Shown here: piece after piece, positions 34,243 to 42,663 of the stretch
How the letters are laid out: every line of letters starts with the position of its first letter
How positions within the stretch are numbered: position 1 is the first letter of the stretch
NCBI GenBank assembly: GCA_910574915.1
Contig: CAJTCR010000025.1
Span: forward strand, 1 to 64,000
Length of the DNA: 64,000 nt
Direction of reading: 5' to 3'
Source: Eubacteriaceae bacterium
GTDB taxonomy: Bacteria; Bacillota; Clostridia; Lachnospirales; Lachnospiraceae
Program-made: the position numbers and the translations under genes
Notes under the pieces: generated by a model
Seen by the model: only the letters and a program-made list of their open reading frames with translations
Databases searched by the model: none
What the model was told of the DNA's origin: nothing

Positions 34243-35772
34243 CTACAACGCACGTTGCGCACGCTCAAACTCCGCCTCAATCGAAGCGTCCGGCTTTTCT
34301 GTCAGCAGCGATACAGCGATATTGACAGCCAGCGCGATAAGAAATGCCGGCAGCAGCTCATAAATATCCAAAGCCCCACCCATTGGGCGTACCAGATACT
34401 TCCATACAAAGATCATAATGCCGCCGGATAACATACTGGCAAACGCACCATATTTGTTGCTGCGTTTCCAAAACAGCGCACAGAGCATAACCGGTCCAAA
34501 CGCCGCGCCAAAGCCTGCCCAGGCAAAGCTTACGATGCCAAACACGCTGCTGGATGGATCTCTGGCAAGAAATACAGCGATAATGCTGATAAATAACACG
34601 GTAATTCTTGCAGAGGCAAGCGATGCCTTTTCACTCATCTGAATGCCAAACGTATCACGCAGCAGGTTTTGCGAGACACTCGAGGAAGCCGCCAAAAGCT
34701 GGCTGTCCGCCGTAGACATTGTAGCAGCGAGGATGCCTGCGAGGATAATGCCGGCTAAAATTGCGGCAGCGATGCCGTGGGAGCTTAGCAGGTCTGCAAT
34801 CTTTACGATAATCGTCTCAGAATCGCTGCCTGACAGTGTGCCGATGGCACCTGCTTTGCTGACTGCAAGCCCGCATACACCGATGAAAATGGCAACCGCC
34901 ATAGAGATTACGACCCATACGGAAGCGATTCTGCGGGAAGTGGTCAGCTTGTTTTCATCCTCAATCGCCATAAAACGCAGCAGTACATGCGGCATACCAA
35001 AATACCCAAGCCCCCAGGCAAGCATCGAACAGATCGTAATGATTCCATAAGGCTTTGCAGCGCCTGCTGCGGTATCATATGTATTTGTAAAAGACAGGTA
35101 GCCCGGAAGCGCTTTGGCGTTTTCCATTACTGCGTCAAACCCGCCTGCCATATGCCCGCTGTAAAATACGACCGTTATAAGCGCGATCGTCATGACAATG
35201 CTTTGAATCAGGTCTGTCGTAGAAGCAGCCAGAAAGCCGCCCAGTGCCGTATATGCAACGATAATCACAGCACAGATCACCATAGCCGCCATATAATCCA
35301 CGCCGAACAGGGTGGAAAAAAGCTTTCCGCAGGCTGCGAATCCGCTTGCCGTATACGGGATAAAAAAGATGACAATCACAACTGCCGCGATACAGTTGAG
35401 CATATTTTTATCATGGTATCGTTTGGAAAAAAAGTCCGGCACCGTAATGGCTCCGATCTGCTGGCTGTAGCGGCGGATTTTTTTGGATATAAAAAACCAG
35501 TTCAGCCAGGTTCCAAGCGCCAGTCCGATCGCCGTCCACGCTGCATCGCAGATCCCCGACAAATAGGCGACTCCAGGCAGCCCCATCAGCAGCCAGCTCG
35601 ACATGTCGCTTGCTTCCGCGCTCATTGCGGTTACAAACGGGCCAAGCTTTCTGCCGCCCAGGTAAAAATCATCGGTGGAAGTGTTCGTCCTGGAAAAATA
35701 AAACCCAATGGCGAGCATAAGTCCGAGATAACAGACAATCGCTGTCATAATTAAAATAGAGGATAGATTCAT
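34243..35772 (-). CDS. putP: Sodium/proline symporter
   Basis: This 509-residue sodium:solute symporter (SSS) has 12-13 membrane helices. N-terminal residues FYLGGRKLGPFVTAMSAEAS, then DMSSWLLMGLPG, are highly characteristic of PutP, including the serine/threonine-rich Na+ site. TMSTADSQLLAASSSVSQN further on is the conserved TM9 motif. It imports proline with Na+. No proline-utilisation genes are adjacent. It is convergent with the preceding gene across copy E. Confidence 0.93.
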   Translation of the reverse strand: MNLSSILIMTAIVCYLGLMLAIGFYFSRTNTSTDDFYLGGRKLGPFVTAMSAEASDMSSWLLMGLPGVAYLSGICDAAWTAIGLALGTWLNWFFISKKIRRYSQQIGAITVPDFFSKRYHDKNMLNCIAAVVIVIFFIPYTASGFAACGKLFSTLFGVDYMAAMVICAVIIVAYTALGGFLAASTTDLIQSIVMTIALITVVFYSGHMAGGFDAVMENAKALPGYLSFTNTYDTAAGAAKPYGIITICSMLAWGLGYFGMPHVLLRFMAIEDENKLTTSRRIASVWVVISMAVAIFIGVCGLAVSKAGAIGTLSGSDSETIIVKIADLLSSHGIAAAILAGIILAGILAATMSTADSQLLAASSSVSQNLLRDTFGIQMSEKASLASARITVLFISIIAVFLARDPSSSVFGIVSFAWAGFGAAFGPVMLCALFWKRSNKYGAFASMLSGGIMIFVWKYLVRPMGGALDIYELLPAFLIALAVNIAVSLLTEKPDASIEAEFERAQRAL

Positions 35773-36030
35773 AATACAACTCCAATCTGCCAGTTTCTGG
35801 CGTTTTCTATGTCATAAGGTTTTGTGCGCTTTAACCTGCTACATTGCTAAATAGGCACAATCGATAGTAGTATACCATGAAATATTTTAAAAGGGAACAT
35901 AAAATTAAAATAAATTTGCTTTTGGGAAATGTGCGGGGAAAGTGCAACCGCAGATGAAATTCTTGATAAACAACTTATTGTGCAGTACAATATATTTATA
36001 TTTTCTTACTTTAGGGAGGGATACCAGATC

Positions 36031-36798
36031 ATGAACAACATGGATCTATTATTTCATGATTTTTTACAATATGTTTCAAAGTGGAAATCAGGTGAAACAC
36101 CGGATAAAAACCTATATTTTACGCATAAGATCTATCATTGCTTATGGGTTCATTTCCTTGATTTATTTTCAGATGGTGTATGTCCATCTGTTATGTTGGC
36201 CGCTTTGGAATATGAAAAATCCAGGCTTATGAATCATGAATTAACGGATGACGAGATTCTGGAAGTTGTTTTATTAGAAAAAATATTATACAGCTTTCAT
36301 ACAGGTGATGATGCAACGATCGCAGAACTTGCTCAAAAATTTACTTCACAGCAGTTTCAAACAAAATATGCACTTTTACTGGCGGAATTTGCAAAAAAAG
36401 ATTGTGAAGCAGATAACAGCGCTTCATCTGCAAAAGCAGATTTATTTTATCAGAACGATCTGGGTGCAAAGAATCTGAAGGAACATTATTTGTTAGAATG
36501 TTTTTTGGATATACGAATGGTAGTTCATACATTTCTTGAGCTGGAAAAAATTAGACTTGTGTGCCAGATGCTCAAAGACAATATGCCTTACAAAGCGATT
36601 AAAAAATATACAGATACAAATGATAAATATCTGGATATTGTCAGTCGTTCCATTGATGAAAATATTGGAATTATTTATCATGAATTAATCCAGAATGAAT
36701 GTGTTTCATATCAGCGTGATCATAACGTAGATTACGAGCATTTAGATTTTAATGAAACCCAGATTTTACAGATTCTGAAACACTATTTTAAAGTTTAG
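36031..36798 (+). CDS. Unrecognised cytoplasmic protein in an AT-rich island
   Basis: The start at 36031 follows AGGGAGGG and gives 255 residues, with no signal peptide or membrane helix. The protein is helical and acidic. A C-terminal stretch (VCQMLKDNMPYKAIKKYTDT) looks like the short helix-turn-helix that ends many Rpn/PD-(D/E)XK transposase-like proteins, but no nuclease core is visible. Codon use is AT-rich compared with putP and DegV on either side, suggesting acquisition. Function unknown. Confidence 0.5.
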   Translation: MNNMDLLFHDFLQYVSKWKSGETPDKNLYFTHKIYHCLWVHFLDLFSDGVCPSVMLAALEYEKSRLMNHELTDDEILEVVLLEKILYSFHTGDDATIAELAQKFTSQQFQTKYALLLAEFAKKDCEADNSASSAKADLFYQNDLGAKNLKEHYLLECFLDIRMVVHTFLELEKIRLVCQMLKDNMPYKAIKKYTDTNDKYLDIVSRSIDENIGIIYHELIQNECVSYQRDHNVDYEHLDFNETQILQILKHYFKV

Positions 36799-36941
36799 AA
36801 CTCAAACTTCGCATATAGATTTTAGCTATGCACTTTGATAATTCAATATCAATTCCTTTTACAACATGGCTCAGTTATAACAAACCAGATGGATTTCATG
36901 TTATTTTTATGCCAGTTACTGTTGAATTTTCAAGGTGTATA

Positions 36942-36959
36942 AGCACTTGTTCAAGTGCT
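36942..36959. repeat. Perfect 18-bp palindrome
   Basis: AGCACTTG and CAAGTGCT are separated by TT, about 85 bases upstream of the secreted-protein start. It could be an operator or hairpin. No adjacent promoter elements stand out. Confidence 0.4.
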
Positions 36960-37043
36960 ATGTTTGAGTTTAAATATAAATATCTCATGATTGGCAGTGC
37001 TACTATATTGTACTTAAAACACATAAAAAATGAGAATAATGAT

Positions 37044-37697
37044 ATGTTAAAAATCATAAAAGGCACTTTTATTTTATTATGTATTTTATCTTTTTCAATA
37101 TCTTTAAACACTACAACAACTTTCGCAAGTATAAACAATTTTTATGTTGATGAAAGTATTTATGGCCAAACATTTTCAGATTGGAATTTATCAACAGCCT
37201 ATAAGCAAGGAGATTTAGTGCTGTTTTGTGATAAAGTATATTGTGCAACGGAAAAAATGACAGGAATAATTCCTGGCACAGATTCCAGATGGGTCTGCAA
37301 AGCTGATTTAGGCTATTTGAATACTTTGGACGTTTCTAATAAATGTGAACTTACAGCTAATACCACTGATAGTAACACAAAAATTACAGTACAAATACTA
37401 GTTTTAAGATATGAAGGAGTTGCTACAAGATCTAATTATACTTTTACAGTTTATTCAAAAATACCTTCATTTACCCCGTGGGATGCTGCTGTTTTATCAT
37501 ATATACATTATGATGATGGAGAACGGACAATTAATAAGATTGATACATTTGGTCATACTATTTTGAAGCCTGATGTCCTTCGGAAAGTGAGCTATTCTTT
37601 TCATCATATTAAAAAAGTGCAGGCAGTAATAACTGGCAGATATAATGGTCAGGAACTAACGCCGACAGGATGCTTTATGGAACCTCCAATAATGTAG
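37044..37697 (+). CDS. Small secreted protein with chitin-binding-like domain
   Basis: From ATG 37044 the product has a classical signal peptide (KIIKGTFILLCILSFSISL, cleavage near TFAS) and 217 residues. Residues about 50-90 (WNLSTAYKQGDLVLFCDKVY then PGTDSRWVCKADL) resemble the carbohydrate-binding ChtBD3/CBM5-12 fold, with tryptophan at both ends and an internal aromatic. The C-terminal region is beta-rich and not recognised. The upstream in-frame ATG at 36828 would place the signal peptide internally and is rejected. A hairpin overlaps the stop codon. Confidence 0.6.
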   Translation: MLKIIKGTFILLCILSFSISLNTTTTFASINNFYVDESIYGQTFSDWNLSTAYKQGDLVLFCDKVYCATEKMTGIIPGTDSRWVCKADLGYLNTLDVSNKCELTANTTDSNTKITVQILVLRYEGVATRSNYTFTVYSKIPSFTPWDAAVLSYIHYDDGERTINKIDTFGHTILKPDVLRKVSYSFHHIKKVQAVITGRYNGQELTPTGCFMEPPIM

Positions 37698-37716
37698 AAC
37701 TAAACTATTGGAGGTT
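37681..37716 (+). terminator. Hairpin overlapping the stop of the secreted-protein gene
   Basis: AACCTCCAATA (37681-37691) pairs perfectly with TATTGGAGGTT (37706-37716). It contains the stop codon in its loop and lacks a T-run, so it may stabilise the transcript or aid termination. Confidence 0.45.
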
Positions 37717-37777
37717 ATAACCACTAAGAAGAATTCGTATTGTATTATGCTTTATCATGAGATATTCATTGTTAAAA

Positions 37778-37823
37778 GGTGTTTGTCTGGAATCCAGACA
37801 AACGCCTTCTTAATTTATTTTTT
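37778..37823 (+). terminator. Rho-independent terminator
   Basis: GGTGTTTGTCTGG and CCAGACAAACGCC pair around AAT and are followed by a T-rich tract (TTCTTAATTTATTTTTT). It is the probable true end of the AT-rich operon. Confidence 0.75.
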
Positions 37824-38104
37824 AAAACGAGATTCCTCCTGTATTTTTGATTTTTTTATCGTTTTTGCATTTTTCAATCCCTTCGTTGATTCTTCAAGAT
37901 CCCAAACAACTTATAAAAATATCCGATAAAGTACCTCAGATGATATAACTTCAAGGTTTTCAGCCAGTATTTGGAACAACATCAAAATTCTGGAATTGCT
38001 TGAAAAATATTTTAAGTGTTTGTTACCAAAATTGCTTGCGGGATACGACAAAATTTGTAATAATAGAGATACGAAAATGGAAAGAAGAAGGGAAAATAAT
38101 CTGC

Positions 38105-38977
38105 ATGGAAAAAACAGCAGTAGTAACAGACAGCAATTCCGGCATCTCTCAGGAAAAAGCCGGCAAATACGGGATCTATGTACTGCCGATGCCGTTTTAT
38201 ATTGATGATGAGCTATATTTGGAAGGACAGACAATTACACATGAAGAGTTTTACAAAAAGCAAAAAGGCGGCAGTGTGATTTACACGTCACAGCCAAACC
38301 CTTATGATGTCACGCAGTTATGGGAGCGTGTGCTTAAGGAGTATGAAGAGCTGATTTATATTCCGATGTCCAGCGGGTTGAGTGGCTCCTGCGATACAGC
38401 AGTCGCGCTTTCACAGCAGTATGAGGGCAAGGTTGTTGTGGCGGATCTTGGACGCGTATCGGTTACGCAAAAATATGCGGTAATGGAAGCACGCAGGCTG
38501 GCACAGCAGGGATGTTCCGCGCTGGAGATCAGCAGCAGGCTGCAATTTGTAAAAAACGAGTGCATTATTTATCTAACCGTAGATAATCTGAAATATTTAA
38601 AACAGGGCGGACGGATTTCCGCCGGCGCAGCCATGATCGGCAGCGTATTAAATATCAAGCCGCTGCTTTATGTACAGGGGGATAAAGTAGAAGCCGCTGA
38701 AAAAGCCCGCGGAGACAAAGCTGTGCGTAAAAAGATGATGCAGGCAGTCGAACGGGATATTACAGAGCGTTTTCATGCAGGCAGCATCGAAGAATTTTAT
38801 CTGGCTGCGGCAGCGAGTATGCCTGTAGAAGATGCAAGAAAGTTAAAAGAAGGCTTTGAAACCTATTTTGGGGTATCATGCAGTATGAACGCGATTCCTC
38901 TGAGTCTGGCAACACATCTGGGATATGGCACTTACGGGCTGGCACTGATCCGAAAAATGGACCGGCAGCTTTTGTAA
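38105..38977 (+). CDS. DegV-family fatty-acid-binding protein
   Basis: The start at 38105 gives 290 residues, the usual DegV length. Motifs are VVTDSNSGIS at the N-terminus, YTSQPNPYDV, IPMSSGLSGSCDTA and the fatty-acid-pocket stretch YLKQGGRISAGAAMIG. DegV/FakB proteins present fatty acids to the kinase FakA for phosphorylation. No fakA is nearby. An upstream extension to 38000 is open but lacks a ribosome site. A TTGCGG-16-TAATAA promoter-like pair lies at 38036-38063. Confidence 0.92.
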   Translation: MEKTAVVTDSNSGISQEKAGKYGIYVLPMPFYIDDELYLEGQTITHEEFYKKQKGGSVIYTSQPNPYDVTQLWERVLKEYEELIYIPMSSGLSGSCDTAVALSQQYEGKVVVADLGRVSVTQKYAVMEARRLAQQGCSALEISSRLQFVKNECIIYLTVDNLKYLKQGGRISAGAAMIGSVLNIKPLLYVQGDKVEAAEKARGDKAVRKKMMQAVERDITERFHAGSIEEFYLAAAASMPVEDARKLKEGFETYFGVSCSMNAIPLSLATHLGYGTYGLALIRKMDRQLL

Positions 38978-39009
38978 TACAGAACAAAGAAATGAAAGAG
39001 GATTTGCTT

Positions 39010-39273
39010 ATGGAAAATAAATTTTGCTATTTGAAAGGCATTGTAGACTGTGATTCAGGACGTATCCAGGACTGTAACAATAAACGGACAACAACCTGTC
39101 CGCTGGAACACGAACAGCCAAAGCCACAGAAAAAAAGCAGTAAAAAAAGAACGCAAAAGGAAGCCAGAAAGCAGCAGGGCTTTTGCTTTTTAAACGGGCT
39201 GGTAGACTGCAACGCGGGACGCATTCAGGACTGTAATGTCAAAAGGGTTATCAAATGTCCGCTGGATCAGTAA
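39010..39273 (+). CDS. Small protein with two C-x7-C-x7-C-x7-C units
   Basis: This 87-residue protein starts at 39010 after AAAGAGGA. It consists of two nearly identical 28-residue units (FCYLKGIVDCDSGRIQDC and FCFLNGLVDCNAGRIQDC, each ending in KR...CPL) joined by a very basic linker (KKSSKKRTQKEARKQ). In both units the four cysteines are spaced exactly C-x7-C-x7-C-x7-C. No signal peptide is present, so the cysteines are probably metal ligands in the cytoplasm. I do not recognise the family. It lies between DegV and the cell-wall genes. Confidence 0.7.
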   Translation: MENKFCYLKGIVDCDSGRIQDCNNKRTTTCPLEHEQPKPQKKSSKKRTQKEARKQQGFCFLNGLVDCNAGRIQDCNVKRVIKCPLDQ

Positions 39274-39334
39274 TAGAAGAACAAATTAATGATTGAATCA
39301 TCAGTAATAGAAAGACAAATCAATGATTGGATCA
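39267..39334 (+). repeat. 34-bp tandem duplication after the Cys-rich gene
   Basis: Two 34-base copies (39267-39300 and 39301-39334) beginning TCAGTAATAGAA differ at only about four positions. The first copy contains the stop codon of the Cys-rich gene, so the duplication happened at its 3' end. Confidence 0.7.
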
Positions 39335-39396
39335 AGAAAATAGGATACAGGAATGAGATCATAGAAATGAGATCAAAGGAACAGGGTGGAGGAATC

Positions 39397-41799
39397 ATGT
39401 CAAAAAAAAGAAAAAAGCTGTCTCTGGCAGCCGCTGTCTGCCTCTGGCTGTCTGCGGCATGTTCGTTGCAGGTATCCGCAGCATCACTTGGGCAGCCGCA
39501 GGTGGATACGGTACCAGAGTACGACGGGCAGGAGATGATGACTGAGGTTATCGAAAATGTCCGTACGAAAGAAGGCACGAGTCTGCCTGCGCCTGAGACG
39601 GTGACGCAGGAAAAGCTTTCGTATCATTCCGTAACGCTTGGCTGGACTGGGGTGGAAGGAGCCGCGGCATACCAGGTGGAATATTCGGTCGATGGGGCAA
39701 ACTATACGCCGGCAGGAAAAACAGACGCTGACACGTTATCCTATGAATGCAAGGGACTGGTAACTGGAGTTCAGTACCAGTTCCGCGTCTGTGCGCTGGA
39801 TGCAGGCGGAAATATGGGCGGCTATGCGGTTTTAGCTGTGCAGCCAGTACTGAAAAAGACCCAATTTACATATGCGGATGTGACGCAGGAGCAAAAGATC
39901 CGTCTGGAATGGAACAAAGTATCAGGAGCAACCAGCTATGAGCTGTATCGCAAAGACGCCCAGCAAAAGGAGTTTGAACTGCTGACAGTGACACCAGAGC
40001 CGTCCTATACGGACGAAGCGGTTGTTTCCGGCGGCAGCTATACGTATCAGGTGCGCGCGGTTCGCGGTGAGAATGGTGCGCAGGTTCAGTCGGATTTTTC
40101 AAAAGAAGCGAAGGTGTCGCTTACTTCGGCTGGAACCCGCCAGCTAAGCTGTCAGCCTGTCGATTACCAGTCGGTAAAGCTTACCTGGAATCAGGATGCG
40201 TCCGCGGCAGGATATTATATTTACCGAAGTGTAAAGGAAAACGGGACATACCGCAAGATTAAGACCATCACGAAAAACACAATTCTTACCTATACGGATA
40301 CGAAGATCGTGCCGGGGAAAAAATTTTATTACAAAATAGCCACATATACAAAAGGGGCAGCCGGGGAGATGTCCCAGGCTGTGACAGGACAGACTAAGGC
40401 GCAGGCGCCGCAGCTTGTTGCAATACATCCAAATCTTACAAACCGCAGTGTTTCGCTGGAGTGGAAAAAGGCAGCTAATGCGTCAGGATACCGCATTTAC
40501 CGCAGCGTATACAAAGACAAGGGATTTGCAAAAATCAAAGACCTAACAGGCGGGTCGTTTGTCGGGTACGAAGACCGTTCGGTGGTTCCAGGCGGCACTT
40601 ATTATTATCGCCTGAAAGCGATTTATGTAAACGGCTCATATAAGGGGCTGAGCGCGGCGAGTGAAACTATGGAAGGCAATGTGGCGCCAAGCGCTCCGAT
40701 TGGCCTTACGATTGCGCAAACCGAAGAAGATTCGCTGAAACTAAGCTGGAACCTCTCGATCGGCGCGCACAGCTACAATGTGTACCGGACGAATGCACCC
40801 GGCAAGGAATTTGAATGTATTGCGCAGGGCGTGACAGATACCGAATATACAGACGACGGCAGGGCAGAAGGCTCGACGTACTATTATCGTATCTCTGCGG
40901 TCGGCGCAGCGGGCGAAGGGTTAAAGTGCCACGCGCGGAGCTATTGCGTCGGCGGAGTTTCTTTGAATACGCGCACGCTTAAGTTGTGCGTAGGCGCAAC
41001 CAAGCCGCTTACGGCATCGTCTTACCTGGAAGGCGAGACAGAATGGAGCTGCGCGGATACGGATATTGCCACGGTAGACGACGAAGGCAATGTAACGGGC
41101 GTCGCTTACGGGACAGTGAAAGTGACGGCATCTGTCGACGGACAGAGTGCGTCTGCTGTCGTATCGGTCACACCAGGCAGTAAAAACGGAATCGATGTAT
41201 CCAGGTGGCAGGAGGACGTGGACTGGAACCGCGTAAAGGAATCCGGCGTGGAGTTTGCTTTTTTGCGCATCAGTAACCATAATCTGGCTGATTATACATT
41301 TGAAACCAAATATCAGAATGCGTTTTCCGTCGGGATGCCGATGGGTGTCTACTGCTACAGCCGTGCGACGACGGTAGAAGAGGCGCAGGAAGAAGCGCGC
41401 ATTGTGCTGGAGATCTTAGACGGCAGAAAGCTGGACTATCCGATTGCACTGGATTTGGAAGATGCCGTGCACAAGGCAAAGACGATGAAAAAAGAAACGC
41501 TGCACCAGATGATACAGGCGTTTAAGCAGACAGTAGAGGATGCCGGATACCAGTTTGTATTGTACAGCTATGTGACCTTTTTAAATACATATCTTGACCG
41601 GACAAAATTAAGCGGCATCGACTTATGGGTGGCGCGCTACCGGAACGTATCGCTTGGTACTGGCTACAGCGGGGCAGGCAATATCAAATACTGGCAGTAT
41701 AACAGCGGACAGTACAATGGGTCAAATTCGCAGGTAGACGGAATTACCAAAGAGACCGGTGAGCTTGTATCCGTAGATGTAAATGTAGAATATGAGTAA
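39397..41799 (+). CDS. Secreted GH25 lysozyme with five FnIII domains and a Big_2 domain
   Basis: The start at 39397 follows GGTGGAGG. An 800-residue exported protein begins with a signal peptide (KLSLAAAVCLWLSAACS, cleavage near VSA). Five fibronectin type III repeats follow, with hallmarks such as VTLGWTGVEGAAAYQVEY and VKLTWNQDASAAGYYIY. A Big_2 immunoglobulin-like domain (WSCADTDIATVDDEGNVTGV) comes next. The C-terminus is a GH25 muramidase domain (GIDVSRWQEDVDWNRVK, catalytic acids in IALDLED). It would cut the glycan strands of peptidoglycan in wall turnover or against competitors. The unusual feature is FnIII before the catalytic domain. It overlaps or abuts murI. Confidence 0.92.
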   Translation: MSKKRKKLSLAAAVCLWLSAACSLQVSAASLGQPQVDTVPEYDGQEMMTEVIENVRTKEGTSLPAPETVTQEKLSYHSVTLGWTGVEGAAAYQVEYSVDGANYTPAGKTDADTLSYECKGLVTGVQYQFRVCALDAGGNMGGYAVLAVQPVLKKTQFTYADVTQEQKIRLEWNKVSGATSYELYRKDAQQKEFELLTVTPEPSYTDEAVVSGGSYTYQVRAVRGENGAQVQSDFSKEAKVSLTSAGTRQLSCQPVDYQSVKLTWNQDASAAGYYIYRSVKENGTYRKIKTITKNTILTYTDTKIVPGKKFYYKIATYTKGAAGEMSQAVTGQTKAQAPQLVAIHPNLTNRSVSLEWKKAANASGYRIYRSVYKDKGFAKIKDLTGGSFVGYEDRSVVPGGTYYYRLKAIYVNGSYKGLSAASETMEGNVAPSAPIGLTIAQTEEDSLKLSWNLSIGAHSYNVYRTNAPGKEFECIAQGVTDTEYTDDGRAEGSTYYYRISAVGAAGEGLKCHARSYCVGGVSLNTRTLKLCVGATKPLTASSYLEGETEWSCADTDIATVDDEGNVTGVAYGTVKVTASVDGQSASAVVSVTPGSKNGIDVSRWQEDVDWNRVKESGVEFAFLRISNHNLADYTFETKYQNAFSVGMPMGVYCYSRATTVEEAQEEARIVLEILDGRKLDYPIALDLEDAVHKAKTMKKETLHQMIQAFKQTVEDAGYQFVLYSYVTFLNTYLDRTKLSGIDLWVARYRNVSLGTGYSGAGNIKYWQYNSGQYNGSNSQVDGITKETGELVSVDVNVEYE

Positions 41800-41830
41800 A
41801 CGAACACATTCGGACATAGGGGATAAACAG

Positions 41831-42634
41831 ATGGACAATCCAAAGCGTGCACAGCCCATCGGAGTATTTGATTCTGGTATGGGCGGGATCAGCGTATTAA
41901 AAGAACTGTATAAAATCATGCCGGGCGAGCATTATATTTATTTTGGCGATTCGAAAAACGCGCCTTATGGGACAAAGCCGCTGGAAGAAATACGCAGGCT
42001 CACAATCAGAAACGTAGAGTTTTTGCTGGAGCAGGGAGCAAAAGGAATCGTAGTGGCATGTAATACGGCTACGGCTGCGGCGGTGCGCATTCTGCGCACG
42101 CTGCATCCAGACATCCCGTTGGTCGGCATTGAGCCGGCAATCAAGCCGGCGGCATTGCAGCCTGGACATCCGACGATCCTTGTAATGGCGACGCCGATGA
42201 CGATACAGGGAAAAAAATACAAGAACCTGATGGCAAATTACGAAGCACAGGCAGAGATTATCGGGCTGCCGTGCCCTGGGCTCGTAGAATTTGTCGAATC
42301 CGGCAATACAGACGGAGACGATCTGCGGGCGTTTTTAGAAAATCTGCTTGCTCCCTATGCCGGAACGATTGACTCCATCGTATTAGGGTGCACACACTAT
42401 CCGTTTGTAAGAAGGCTGATCCAGGAGATTGCCGGAGAACATGTACAGATTTTTGACGGCGGGTTTGGTACGGCAAGAGAGATGCGCAGAAGGCTAGAAG
42501 AAGCGGGGCTTTTGTCAGAAAACACAAAAGACGGCATTGTAACGTTTGAAAACAGCCTGGCAAAAGAGGAAGAAATTGAATTAAGCAAAACCTTATTCCA
42601 AAAAAAAACGCATACCTTTCGTATTAATTACTGA
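41831..42634 (+). CDS. murI: Glutamate racemase
   Basis: MurI makes D-glutamate for peptidoglycan. The 267-residue protein has IGVFDSGMGGISVLKEL, YFGDSKNAPYG, the first catalytic cysteine in VVACNTATAAA and the second in VLGCTHYPF. The start at 41831 is chosen because AGGGGATAAACAG precedes it. The in-frame ATG at 41792 overlaps the previous gene by 8 bases but has a poor ribosome site. It is probably cotranscribed with the lysozyme before it and the transglutaminase after it. Confidence 0.95.
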   Translation: MDNPKRAQPIGVFDSGMGGISVLKELYKIMPGEHYIYFGDSKNAPYGTKPLEEIRRLTIRNVEFLLEQGAKGIVVACNTATAAAVRILRTLHPDIPLVGIEPAIKPAALQPGHPTILVMATPMTIQGKKYKNLMANYEAQAEIIGLPCPGLVEFVESGNTDGDDLRAFLENLLAPYAGTIDSIVLGCTHYPFVRRLIQEIAGEHVQIFDGGFGTAREMRRRLEEAGLLSENTKDGIVTFENSLAKEEEIELSKTLFQKKTHTFRINY

Positions 42635-42663
42635 GGAAAGAATTAGAGAAAGGGTATCGCAAC

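Noticed and set aside
34987-35754. 255-residue ORF opposite putP
   Set aside because: Antisense shadow of a clearly recognised transporter, with Arg/His-rich low-complexity translation.
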